The notes under the pieces were generated by a model. It saw only the letters and a program-made list of their open reading frames with translations, was not told the DNA's origin and ran no database searches. This document shows positions 1 to 7,026 of a DNA stretch of 64,000 bases, in pieces (positions within the stretch are counted from its first letter, which is position 1; each line of letters begins with the position of its first letter). Position numbers and translations under genes: made by a program. Location of the stretch: NCBI RefSeq assembly GCF_030323865.1, contig NZ_CP066362.1:3224001-3288000 (forward strand), given 5' to 3'. This DNA is from Pseudarthrobacter defluvii (GTDB lineage Bacteria; Actinomycetota; Actinomycetes; Actinomycetales; Micrococcaceae).

Positions 1-1
1 C

Positions 2-469
2 GAACTGGAGGCGGGCATCAGTCAGATCTATTCCAGGGCAGCGGCGCGCAGGATCCGCGCCGCTATCGCCTTTGCCGATCCCGCATCTGCTTCAGCGGGC
101 GAGTCCTGGAGCCGCGCCCTGATCCACGTGGCCGGCTTCGAACCCCCGGTCCTCCAGCAGCGCTTCACGGACGCCGCCGGACTGGTGGGGTACTCGGATT
201 TCTACTGGAAGGACTCGGGGATCGTTGGTGAGTTCGACGGCGAGGAGAAGTACGTCAAACCCGAGTTCCTCAAAGGCAGGACCACATCCGAGGCGGTCCT
301 GGCTGAGAAGAATCGCGAAAACCGGCTCCGGTCTTTGGGATTCCGCGTCGAGCGGTGGGATTGGGCGGACCTCGCTGCGGCCGGAACGCTGGAACGGAAG
401 CTTGCGGCGGCAGGTGTGGCCCGGCGTCGTACGCGTTCCGCTGTTTTCGACGCGCAAAACCTCCCGTGA
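2..469 (+). CDS. Partial CDS (5' end outside window): AbiEi/DUF559-like C-terminal region
   Basis: The frame is open from base 2 to a TGA at 467-469, giving about 155 residues of a protein whose start lies off the window. The visible part has a nuclease-like pattern: a strand ending EFDG, then EKYVK, a charged helix, and a strand containing RVERWDW. This resembles the PD-(D/E)XK-type C-terminus (DUF559) often fused to a winged helix in actinobacterial AbiEi-like proteins, but the N-terminal domain cannot be seen, so the role is open. The last residues (FDAQNLP) and the stop codon lie inside repeat copy A, so the C-terminus appears to have been replaced or extended by that element. Confidence 0.6.
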   Translation, partial: ELEAGISQIYSRAAARRIRAAIAFADPASASAGESWSRALIHVAGFEPPVLQQRFTDAAGLVGYSDFYWKDSGIVGEFDGEEKYVKPEFLKGRTTSEAVLAEKNRENRLRSLGFRVERWDWADLAAAGTLERKLAAAGVARRRTRSAVFDAQNLP

Positions 470-522
470 CACGCCCCCTCCACGGCGCGGCACTTATTTG
501 GGTAGCGCTTAGGAATTTGCGC
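445..522 (+). repeat. Dispersed palindromic repeat, copy A
   Basis: This 78-bp element starts TTTCGACGCGCAAAAC and ends in GGAATTTGCGC. It aligns without gaps to copy B over its whole length, with identical first 16 bases and a shared CACTTAT block in the middle. Its 5' part overlaps the end of the left-edge gene, and its 3' end overlaps the last bases of the leftward gene ending at 509. Its left palindrome arm is degraded compared with copy C. Confidence 0.7.
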
Positions 523-784
523 GCCGGGCCGGAACCTGGGCAGCGGTGCGCCGGAGCCGGACCAGCCGCACCGCGTGAAAGGTGATCAACTCGGCACCTA
601 CGATCACAGAGACGACGTCATACCACTGCAGCGGGCCATTGAAGAGCCTGTACACCGAGGGCGCCATGACCAGGAGGGCCGCAACGGTACTTGCCAACGA
701 CCCGAACACCTTGTCAACGCGTTCGTCCCGTGCCACCCACGCGGCAACCCGTTCGCCGCGGTCATCCTCTGGCTCAACTCCCAT
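509..784 (-). CDS. Small membrane protein, unknown function
   Basis: This 91-residue protein starts at ATG 784. A charged N-terminus (about residues 1-25, rich in D, E and R) is followed by two hydrophobic segments at about 26-48 and 54-75 and a short Arg-rich tail, so it is probably a two-pass inner membrane protein with cytoplasmic ends. I do not recognise a family. It stands alone on the minus strand between plus-strand genes, and its final bases overlap repeat copy A. It could be a small conserved Arthrobacter-type protein. Confidence rests on the open frame, the membrane pattern and the lack of a better frame. Confidence 0.5.
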   Translation of the reverse strand: MGVEPEDDRGERVAAWVARDERVDKVFGSLASTVAALLVMAPSVYRLFNGPLQWYDVVSVIVGAELITFHAVRLVRLRRTAAQVPARRANS

Positions 785-849
785 GCGTCTGCCCCCTCAG
801 GCGTTGGTCCAACCGAGCCTACTCGGAAATACGAAATCCACGCCGACAT

Positions 850-914
850 ATTCCTTTTCGCGGCCTAAATGCTGGGCGCGAGAAGGAACATGCGCAGCGG
901 AAACAGGGATGCGC
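850..914 (+). repeat. Dispersed palindromic repeat, copy D (3' part only)
   Basis: These 65 bases align without gaps to 4001-4065 of copy C, starting ATTCCT.TTCGCGGCC and ending AGCG.AA...GATGCGC. The conserved 5' box TTTCGACGCGC is missing, so this looks like a 3' fragment including the extra module present in copy C. It lies between the leftward gene 509-784 and the alcohol dehydrogenase at 1050, where no other gene is seen. Confidence 0.6.
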
Positions 915-1049
915 GATCGCTCGGCTGGACGGGCGGCCTCGCCCAACGGAAAAATAGGCAGTAGGCTTACTATCTTGCAGCTTGAGGTATGCAGTGCCCG
1001 GTGACCAGAACCCTATTCGGCGGTTTGAACGCGTAAAAGGAGTCCCATC

Positions 1050-2261
1050 ATGAAAGCTCTTGTATGGCACGGCGAAGGCGATATCCGCCTGGACAGCGTG
1101 GACGATCCCACCATTCTCGATCCGAACGATGCCATTGTGCGCATCACCCGCAGCGCAATCTGCGGCACGGACCTGCACTTCATCCGCGGCACCATGTCCG
1201 GCATGAAGGAAGGCACCATCCTGGGGCACGAGGCTGTGGGTGAGGTGACGGCCGTAGGCAAGGCGGTGCGGCGGTTCGCGCCCGGGGACCGCGTTATTGT
1301 GTCCTCCACGATGTCCTGCGGCGTGTGCTGGCAGTGCCGCGCCGGGCATACGGCGCAGTGCGACGTTGCCAACCCGAACGGCCCGCAGGCGGGGACCTGC
1401 TTCTTCGGCGGCCCCGAGACCACTGGACCAATTAACGGGCTGCAGGCGGAGTACGCGCGGATTCCGTGGGCCTCGAACACCTTGACCAGGCTGCCGGACA
1501 ACGTCAGCGACGAGCAGGCCATCCTGCTCTCGGACATCTTCCCCACGGCCTGGTTCGGCGCGCAACTGGCCGGCATCCAGCGCGGCGACACGGTGGCCGT
1601 GTACGGCGCGGGCGTTGTGGGGCAGCTGGCGATTGCGTCAGCTTTCCGGCAGGGTGCGTCGCGGGTGTTCGCGGTGGATGGGATCGAGACCCGGCTGGTC
1701 CAAGCGCTCGACCAGAACGCGGACGTCATCAACTTCAACAGCGAAGACCCGGTGGAGGCCCTGCAGGAGGCAACGCAGGGAATCGGCGTGGACGCGGTGA
1801 TCGATGCCGTGGGCGTCGATGCGCAGCGGCCCTGGGCCGGGCCCGCAGCCGCCAAGGGCGAGGAGCAGGCGGAACAGTTCGCGCAGGAAGTGGCCGAGGT
1901 TGCCCCTTCCACGAACGTGCAGGGCGATAACTGGGTGCCGGGGAACGCGCCGTCGCAGGTTTCGCAGTGGAGCATCGAGACGGTGCGGAAGTACGGCCGG
2001 ATCGGGATCATCGGCGTGTACAGCCCGGCGATGATGACGTATCCCATTGGCCAGGCGATGAACAAGAACCTGACCATCCGGATGGGCAACTGCGACCACC
2101 GCTCGGTCACGCCGCCGCTGGTGGACCTGGTGGCGTCCGGCGTCTTCGACCCCACCACGTTCATCACCCAGCACGAACCGATCAGCGATGTGGTGGATGC
2201 CTACCTGAACTTCGACCGGCGCGAGGAAGGCTGGCTGAAGACGGTGCTGACCACCGCATAG
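1050..2261 (+). CDS. Zinc-dependent alcohol dehydrogenase (medium-chain, formaldehyde-dehydrogenase-like)
   Basis: This 403-residue enzyme oxidises an alcohol or S-hydroxymethyl adduct with NAD(P) in the cytoplasm. Catalytic zinc ligands are visible as C38-GTDLH and the H60-E61 pair in GHEAVGEV. The structural zinc lobe is complete: C90, C93, C96 and C104. The Rossmann motif GAGVVG is at 186-191, with an acidic D210 at the end of the next strand, which suggests NAD. An insertion at about 272-310 (Ala/Glu/Gln-rich, then TNVQGDNW) is typical of the glutathione-independent formaldehyde dehydrogenase branch, though the true substrate is unknown. AAAAGGAGT lies 7-8 bases before the ATG. It is a single-gene unit, followed by a hairpin at 2278-2309. 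Confidence 0.9.
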   Translation: MKALVWHGEGDIRLDSVDDPTILDPNDAIVRITRSAICGTDLHFIRGTMSGMKEGTILGHEAVGEVTAVGKAVRRFAPGDRVIVSSTMSCGVCWQCRAGHTAQCDVANPNGPQAGTCFFGGPETTGPINGLQAEYARIPWASNTLTRLPDNVSDEQAILLSDIFPTAWFGAQLAGIQRGDTVAVYGAGVVGQLAIASAFRQGASRVFAVDGIETRLVQALDQNADVINFNSEDPVEALQEATQGIGVDAVIDAVGVDAQRPWAGPAAAKGEEQAEQFAQEVAEVAPSTNVQGDNWVPGNAPSQVSQWSIETVRKYGRIGIIGVYSPAMMTYPIGQAMNKNLTIRMGNCDHRSVTPPLVDLVASGVFDPTTFITQHEPISDVVDAYLNFDRREEGWLKTVLTTA

Positions 2262-2277
2262 CCTCCCCCTGCATGAC

Positions 2278-2309
2278 CGGCGGCCCGCTCCTTTTGGTGC
2301 GGGCCGCCG
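2278..2309 (+). terminator. Stem-loop terminator after the alcohol dehydrogenase
   Basis: A perfect 11-bp GC-rich stem (CGGCGGCCCGC at 2278-2288 with its complement at 2299-2309) encloses a T-rich 10-base loop, 17 bases after the stop codon. There is no long T-tract, which is common for actinobacterial terminators. Confidence 0.6.
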
Positions 2310-2442
2310 TCGTACATTCTTGGCTGTCATTTTGGCAGCCCGAACCCGTTGCACTGACGCCCGGTTGCGGGGGACGATCTTAGGCGTCAACACATTGGCG
2401 TGTCTCCCTGGCGGGGCCCGGACAAGGCAAGGGTGGGAAACC

Positions 2443-3063
2443 GTGACGAAACAAGTGCCTGATGCAGACGGGGCACGGCCGTCGATGCTGGCTCTCGCAG
2501 AGGTTTTCAAGGCTGTTGCCCATCCGGTAAGGGCGCAGGTTTTGGACCTGCTGTCCCATGGCGAGTCGTCCATCCCGGAACTGTGCGAGGGTACCGGGGA
2601 GAAGGCCTCGCACCTGTCGCGCCACCTGGCCCAAATGCGGAGCCAGCGGCTGATCGAATGCCAGCGTTCCGAGGGGAGGCTGATGTACCGGCTGGCCTGC
2701 CCCGAGGTGGCGAACCTTCTGGCCGCCGCGCGATCTGTGCTGCAGGCACAGGTGGCGGCTGCTGTGGCGCGGACGCGCTACACACCGCGTCGGACGTATG
2801 GAACAGTCGCGCCGCAAGCTGCCCCGCGCGCTGCCGCCGCTACGGGCCCGGCAACCTTCTCCGACGAGCAGTTTGCGGAGCTGGAACACACCCTGGCCTC
2901 ACGCGCGGTGATTGCCGACGCGTGCGAAGCAATAGCTGCGCGATGCGGATGCACCCTGGACGAGGCTGCAAAGCTGCTCATCATGACGGCACACAAGTCC
3001 AACCTCACCCTTCGGGCCGCTGCCGCACGCGAGCTGCAGGACCAGCACGGGCCGCGAGCCTGA
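2443..3063 (+). CDS. ArsR-type winged-helix regulator with C-terminal ANTAR-like domain
   Basis: I start this at GTG 2443 (206 residues) because AAGGGTGGGA lies just upstream and the N-terminal helix of the fold follows; the frame is open further upstream but that part is not protein-like. Residues about 20-88 form an ArsR-type HTH (VFKAVAHPVRAQVLDLL, recognition helix around EKASHLSRHL, wing around SEGRLMYRL). No obvious metal-binding Cys cluster is present. After a Pro/Ala linker, residues about 149-198 (LASRAVIADACEAIAARCG, then A-LL, then A...N..LR..A) follow the ANTAR spacing, an RNA-binding antiterminator fold. Pairing a DNA-binding ArsR domain with ANTAR is unusual. The target is unknown, and the neighbouring ADH may be unrelated because a terminator separates them. 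Confidence 0.75.
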   Translation: MTKQVPDADGARPSMLALAEVFKAVAHPVRAQVLDLLSHGESSIPELCEGTGEKASHLSRHLAQMRSQRLIECQRSEGRLMYRLACPEVANLLAAARSVLQAQVAAAVARTRYTPRRTYGTVAPQAAPRAAAATGPATFSDEQFAELEHTLASRAVIADACEAIAARCGCTLDEAAKLLIMTAHKSNLTLRAAAARELQDQHGPRA

Positions 3064-3141
3064 TTCGGTCAAGGCAACCTGGCCCACCCGGGACTAAGGT
3101 CCCTTGACCTCTCCCCGGAGCACGGGCCACACTTCCATCAC

Positions 3142-3169
3142 AATTGACGAAAATGTCTATCCGTCAATT
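3142..3169. promoter_or_regulatory. Inverted repeat in the gap before the STAS-like gene
   Basis: The 271-base gap 3064-3335 contains no gene I can support. Within it is a perfect 8-bp inverted repeat, AATTGACG (3142-3149) and CGTCAATT (3162-3169), separated by 12 bases. It sits in an A/T-rich patch that stands out from the surrounding GC-rich DNA, so it could be an operator or a promoter element. No regulator is assigned. Confidence 0.3.
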
Positions 3170-3335
3170 TACCGTCCGACCACCCGGCCGGGGGAAGGCA
3201 CCAGGAAGCCCGGAGCAATGCTCCCCGATATTGGGGGGTTCCTGGTGCGGAGTGGATGGGGAGGGGCCAAGGCCGTCCCCTTCCCCATCCGCTTCCGGGG
3301 CCTGGTTTGCGCTGCCGTGTTGCTGTACGCCGTGA

Positions 3336-3722
3336 ATGAGCAGCAAAGTAGTAGGCATGGAAGACATCACCGGGACCATCGAGCTTTCCGGGGACCTGCT
3401 GCACCTGAAGTGGGGGCACGGGGATGTGGTCACGGAGCGCGACGCTGTGGCGCTGATGGAGCGCGCCAGGGCCCTTAGCGGCGGCCGCGCCCTGCCGATG
3501 CTGGTGGAAATAACCGGTGTGGAGTGGATTGAGCAGGGAGCCCTGAAGGCCTTCGCCGGTAGGTGGCCCCTGACACGCGCAGCCGTGGTGGGCACCTCCC
3601 CCGTGGACCATACCCTCGCCAGCTTCTACACCGGCCGGCACAAACCGGTGCACCCCACCCGATACTTCACGTCCATGGATGAGGCAATGGCGTGGCTGGC
3701 GGAGGACCCGGCGCTGCCGTAG
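3336..3722 (+). CDS. STAS/DUF7793-type small protein
   Basis: This protein has 128 residues from ATG 3336; an in-frame ATG at 3357 (MEDITGTIEL) is an equally plausible start, as neither has a strong ribosome binding site. The fold pattern is a beta-hairpin (GDLLHLKWGHGDVVT), an alpha/beta core with LPMLVEITGVEW, and a C-terminal segment SSPVDHTLASFYTG-like followed by PTRYFTSMDEAMAWL. That ending is typical of the actinobacterial STAS/SpoIIAA-like DUF7793 group. The function is unknown; related proteins are soluble and cytoplasmic. Repeat copy B begins 12 bases after the stop. Confidence 0.7.
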   Translation: MSSKVVGMEDITGTIELSGDLLHLKWGHGDVVTERDAVALMERARALSGGRALPMLVEITGVEWIEQGALKAFAGRWPLTRAAVVGTSPVDHTLASFYTGRHKPVHPTRYFTSMDEAMAWLAEDPALP

Positions 3723-3733
3723 GGGGCGGACAG

Positions 3734-3811
3734 TTTCGACGCGCAAAACTTCCGGTGACGCGCGAATTCCCTTTCGCCCCACTTATGTGAGCAGCGCCAG
3801 GGAACATGCGC
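3734..3811 (+). repeat. Dispersed palindromic repeat, copy B
   Basis: This full-length 78-bp copy begins TTTCGACGCGCAAAAC and ends GGGAACATGCGC. It aligns gap-free with copy A (445-522) and with copy C. Its 3' half can fold: GCGC and TTCCCT on the left pair with AGGGAA and GCGC on the right. It lies 12 bases downstream of the STAS-like gene and in the same orientation. Confidence 0.75.
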
Positions 3812-3968
3812 CTCGGTAACCAATATGCCACTCCGCTGATCTGGGGCGGCCTGGCTGGCCTGCTCGCCACCGGCGCGTTCCTGAGCCCGCATCTGGAAAA
3901 CCCCATGACCGACGTCAAACTCGGCGCGGTTCTTGTCCTCAGCCTCAACATGAAACCGCCGGGTCGCC
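3812..3968 (+). other. Unassigned spacer between repeat copies B and C
   Basis: This spacer holds a plus-strand frame starting at ATG 3806 inside copy B. It reads two hydrophobic stretches (LIWGGLAGLLATGAF and LGAVLVLSLN) and then runs through copy C into low-complexity sequence. There is no ribosome binding site and no family match that I recognise. It may be a gene remnant trapped between the two repeats. I do not annotate it as a gene. Confidence 0.25.
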
Positions 3969-4065
3969 TACCGACGCGCAAAGCCGCCCGTGACGCGCAG
4001 ATTCCTATTCGCGGCCCGGATTTAGGCTGCGCAAAGGAATCTGCGCAGCGAAAAGGAAGATGCGC
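3969..4065 (+). repeat. Dispersed palindromic repeat, copy C (best-preserved hairpin, extended)
   Basis: The core 3972-4046 is exactly as long as the matching parts of copies A and B and starts CGACGCGCAAA. A perfect 12-bp stem is visible: GCGCAGATTCCT (3995-4006) and AGGAATCTGCGC (4035-4046) around a 28-base loop. A further 19 bases (4047-4065) match the tail of copy D. The following bases (CTCTTCCGCGGCGCAGCGC) may be another degraded arm. It ends just before the 3' end of the XRE regulator gene. Confidence 0.75.
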
Positions 4066-4105
4066 CTCGAAAACCGCTCTTCCGCGGCGCAGCGCCGGAC
4101 GCGGC

Positions 4106-4987
4106 TCAGGTGCCCTCCTGCACCGGGACCTCAGCAACAGCCCGCTGCGTGGCGGCCCAACTGGCCAGCACCTTCAGCGCATCCTCGGACGGCGTGCCCG
4201 GCTCGGCCGTATAGATGTTGATCCGCAACCCCGGGTCCGCGGGGAGCTCCATCGCCTCGTATGTGAGGTCCAGGTCCCCCACGATGGAGTGGTGCAGGCG
4301 TTTGCGGCCGGTGCGGTGATACTTCACGTCATGCCGGGCCCAGCGGATGCGGAACTCCTCGCTGCGGGTTGAGAGCTCGCCGATCAGGTCCGAGAGGTCC
4401 TTGTCATACGGGTTCCTCCCGGCCGTGGACCGCAGCACAGCCACGATGTCGTCCGCGCTCCGTTCCCAGTCCCGGAAGAACTCCCGCGCCTTCGGGTTCA
4501 GGAACGTGAACCGTGCGCTGTTCGGCGGTGTGACCAGCTCCGCCATCATCTCCAAATACAGGGCCCGGCCCAGCTCATTGGAGGCCAGCACATCGCCGCG
4601 GTCGTTCCGGACCCAGGCCGGCGCCGTCGTAATCGCGTCGATGACCCGCTGCACGCTGGGACGCACCGTCAAGGGACTGCGCCTGCGCCGCACCCGCGGC
4701 GCCGAAGTGGACGCGCGGGCAAGGTCGAAAAGGTGGGCGGTCTCGGCGTCGTCCAACTGCAGGGCCCGCGCCAGGGCCTCCAGGACGCTGTCCGACGCGC
4801 CGGACAGGTTTCCGCGCTCCAGCCGGATGTAGTAGTCGACGCTCAGCCCGGCGAGCATCGCCACTTCCTCCCGGCGCAGCCCCGCCACCCGCCGGTTTCC
4901 GCCGTACGCGGGCAGCCCGGCATCCTCCGGGGTGAGGCGGGCGCGGCGGGAGGTGAGGAACTTCCGCACGTCATCGCTGTTGGTCAT
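4106..4987 (-). CDS. XRE-family regulator with MmyB-like ligand-binding domain
   Basis: This 293-residue protein starts at ATG 4987 (MTNSDDVRKFL). The frame continues upstream, but only this start leaves a normal divergent promoter region. The N-terminal helix-turn-helix spans about residues 5-80 (LTPEDAGLP, RRVAGLRREEVAMLAGLSVDYYIRLERG, then the dimerisation helix). Residues about 105-275 match the MmyB-like PAS-type domain: AWVRNDRGDVLASNELGRAL, then FFRDWERSADDIVAVLR and RIRWARHDV. Such regulators usually sit divergently from short-chain dehydrogenase or aldo-keto reductase genes and are thought to bind a small hydrophobic ligand. That is the arrangement here, so it probably represses the operon at 5073-7857. 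Confidence 0.9.
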   Translation of the reverse strand: MTNSDDVRKFLTSRRARLTPEDAGLPAYGGNRRVAGLRREEVAMLAGLSVDYYIRLERGNLSGASDSVLEALARALQLDDAETAHLFDLARASTSAPRVRRRRSPLTVRPSVQRVIDAITTAPAWVRNDRGDVLASNELGRALYLEMMAELVTPPNSARFTFLNPKAREFFRDWERSADDIVAVLRSTAGRNPYDKDLSDLIGELSTRSEEFRIRWARHDVKYHRTGRKRLHHSIVGDLDLTYEAMELPADPGLRINIYTAEPGTPSEDALKVLASWAATQRAVAEVPVQEGT

Positions 4988-5019
4988 GCCTCCACGGTAC
5001 GCGTGCCCCAACCTGGGAA

Positions 5020-5040
5020 GGAGGGACTGGCAAGCCCTCC
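5020..5040. promoter_or_regulatory. Putative operator between the XRE regulator and AKR operon
   Basis: In the 85-base divergent gap, an interrupted palindrome GGAGGGACT / AGCCCTCC (21 bases in all) surrounds TGGCA. Its position between two divergent starts, and the presence of similar GGGACTGGCA-type repeats at genes controlled by MmyB-like regulators, make it the likely binding site. It has not been tested. Confidence 0.4.
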
Positions 5041-5072
5041 CACAATCGCGGCCATCCACATAGCGTGATGGC

Positions 5073-5954
5073 ATGGAACTCAAACTCAACAACGGCCTCA
5101 CCATGCCAGCGCTCGGCCTGGGCGTTTTCCAAAGTCCCCCGGAAGAGACGACGGCGGCCGTCCAGACCGCGCTCGAGGTTGGCTACCGGCACATCGACAC
5201 CGCCGCCGCGTATGGCAACGAGCGCGAAGTGGGCGAAGGCATCCGGCGGTCGGCCCTGGCGCGCGACGCCGTTTTCATCGAAACCAAGGTGTGGGTCAGC
5301 GACTACGGCTACGACCAGGCGCTGCACGCGTGGGACAAGGCCGTGGGCAAGCTGGGGGTGGAGCAGCTGGACCTGCTCATCCTTCACCAGCCCGCCCCGG
5401 ATCGGTTCGAGAAGACCATCGCCGCGTACAAGGCCCTGGAAACCCTGCTCAAGGACGGACGCGTGCGGGCCATCGGCGTCAGCAACTTCATGCCGCACCA
5501 CCTGCAGCAGCTGCTGGCGGAAACGGACGTGGTCCCGGCCGTCAACCAGATCGAGCTCCACCCATATTTCCAGCAGCCGGCTGTCCAGACCATTGATGAG
5601 GACCACCGCATCCTTACCCAGGCATGGTCGCCCATCGGCGGCATCACCTTCTACCCCGGCTGGGGCGAGAACCGGAAGAACGTCATGCGGGACCCGGTGA
5701 TTGCCGGCGTCGCGGAAGCCCACGGCAAGACGCCCGCCCAGGTGATGCTGCGCTGGCACCTGCAGCAGGGCCGCTCGGCCATCCCCAAGTCCACAAATCC
5801 CACACGCATCGCCGAGAACTTCGACGTGTTCGACTTCGAGCTGTCCGCAGAGGAACTCGGCAGCATCGATGCCCTGGACTCCGGAGTCCGCAGCGGCCCG
5901 GACCCGGATGTGGCCCGCCCGGAGCGGTTCGCCATGGTCATCCCGGAAGCGTAA
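5073..5954 (+). CDS. Aldo/keto reductase (AKR5-like)
   Basis: This 293-residue NADPH-dependent carbonyl reductase resembles 2,5-diketo-gluconate reductases in length and order of motifs. The catalytic tetrad is intact: D42, Y47, K72 and H105 (in GYRHIDTAAAYGNE, ETKVW and LILHQP). The C-terminal nucleotide-binding signature IPKSTNPTRIAEN is present. It is a soluble TIM barrel in the cytoplasm. It is the first gene of a three-gene unit with a second aldo/keto reductase 9 bases downstream and an SDR after that, and it lies divergent from an MmyB-type regulator. This points to inducible detoxification or interconversion of carbonyl compounds. The substrate cannot be told. Confidence 0.92.
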   Translation: MELKLNNGLTMPALGLGVFQSPPEETTAAVQTALEVGYRHIDTAAAYGNEREVGEGIRRSALARDAVFIETKVWVSDYGYDQALHAWDKAVGKLGVEQLDLLILHQPAPDRFEKTIAAYKALETLLKDGRVRAIGVSNFMPHHLQQLLAETDVVPAVNQIELHPYFQQPAVQTIDEDHRILTQAWSPIGGITFYPGWGENRKNVMRDPVIAGVAEAHGKTPAQVMLRWHLQQGRSAIPKSTNPTRIAENFDVFDFELSAEELGSIDALDSGVRSGPDPDVARPERFAMVIPEA

Positions 5955-5963
5955 GGAGAAGCA

Positions 5964-6992
5964 ATGGAATACCGCCCGCTCGGCCGCACCGGCGTGCAGG
6001 TCAGCCCCCTCTGCCTCGGCGCCATGATGTTCGGCCCCTGGGGCAACGACGACCGTGCAGATGCCACCCGCATCATCCACCGCGCCCTGGACGCCGGCAT
6101 CAACTTCATCGACACCGCGGACGTGTACTCCGGCGGAGCCTCCGAGGAAATTGTTGGTGAGGCAATCGCAGGAAGGCGTGACGACGTCTTCCTGGCCACC
6201 AAGTTCTTCATGCCCATGGACCAGAAGGACCCCAACCAGCGCGGCGGCTCCCGGCGCTGGATCATGCGCGAGGTGGAGAACTCGCTGCACCGGCTGAACA
6301 CCGACTACATCGATCTCTACCAGGTGCACCGGCCCAGCCCGGACACGGACGTGGAGGAGACCCTGGGCGCGCTCACCGACCTGGTCCGCCAGGGCAAGAT
6401 CCGCTACATCGGTTCCTCGTCCTACTCCGGCTCCCAGATCGTGGAGGCGCAGTGGGCGTCCCGCGAGCGCAACCTGGAGCGGTTCGTCACCGAGCAGCCG
6501 CCCTACTCCATCCTGGTCCGCGGCATCGAGGAGGACGTCCTTCCCACGGTGCAGCGGCACGGGATGGGCACGCTCACGTACAGCCCGCTGGCCGGCGGCT
6601 GGCTTTCGGGCCGGTGGCGGAAGGACTCGGCGTCCCGGCCCACCTCAAACGCCCGGCCGAGTGCCCGCTTCGACATGAGCCATCCCGCCAACCAGCGCAA
6701 GCTGGACATCGTGGAGGAGCTGGCGCAGGTGGCCGAATGGGCAGGGGTCACGCTCATCGAGATGGCCATCGCGTTCGTGATCAACCACCCCGGCGTCACC
6801 TCGGCCATCGTGGGTCCGCGCACCATGGAGCAGTTGGAGTCCTACCTCCCGGCCGCGGACACCGTCCTGGCCCCCGAGGTCCTGGACCGCATCGACCAGC
6901 TCGTCGCCCCCGGCGTCACCGTCAACCCCGACGACAACAGCTACGGCGCCCACGAACTGACAGCTAACGCACGACGGCGGCACCGGGCTTAA
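5964..6992 (+). CDS. Aldo/keto reductase (Tas/YajO-like branch)
   Basis: This 342-residue second aldo/keto reductase belongs to a different branch from its neighbour: it begins MEYRPLGRTGVQVSPLCLGAMMFG, typical of the longer Tas/AKR11-13 type. The tetrad D50, Y55, K80 and H122 is complete, and a C-terminal SAIVGPRTMEQLE segment provides the NADPH phosphate site. AAGGAGAA lies 5 bases before the ATG. With the preceding AKR (9-bp gap) and the following SDR (34-bp gap with its own ribosome binding site) it forms one operon. The paired reductases may act on different carbonyls from the same compound; this is inference. Confidence 0.92.
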   Translation: MEYRPLGRTGVQVSPLCLGAMMFGPWGNDDRADATRIIHRALDAGINFIDTADVYSGGASEEIVGEAIAGRRDDVFLATKFFMPMDQKDPNQRGGSRRWIMREVENSLHRLNTDYIDLYQVHRPSPDTDVEETLGALTDLVRQGKIRYIGSSSYSGSQIVEAQWASRERNLERFVTEQPPYSILVRGIEEDVLPTVQRHGMGTLTYSPLAGGWLSGRWRKDSASRPTSNARPSARFDMSHPANQRKLDIVEELAQVAEWAGVTLIEMAIAFVINHPGVTSAIVGPRTMEQLESYLPAADTVLAPEVLDRIDQLVAPGVTVNPDDNSYGAHELTANARRRHRA

Positions 6993-7026
6993 GCGCAAGG
7001 ACGTCACCCTACGAAAGGAAATAACA

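Noticed and set aside
3806..4372. Plus-strand frame starting in repeat B and crossing repeat C
   Set aside because: It lacks a ribosome binding site, runs through a repeat and then overlaps the XRE regulator gene antisense; only a short hydrophobic stretch looks protein-like.
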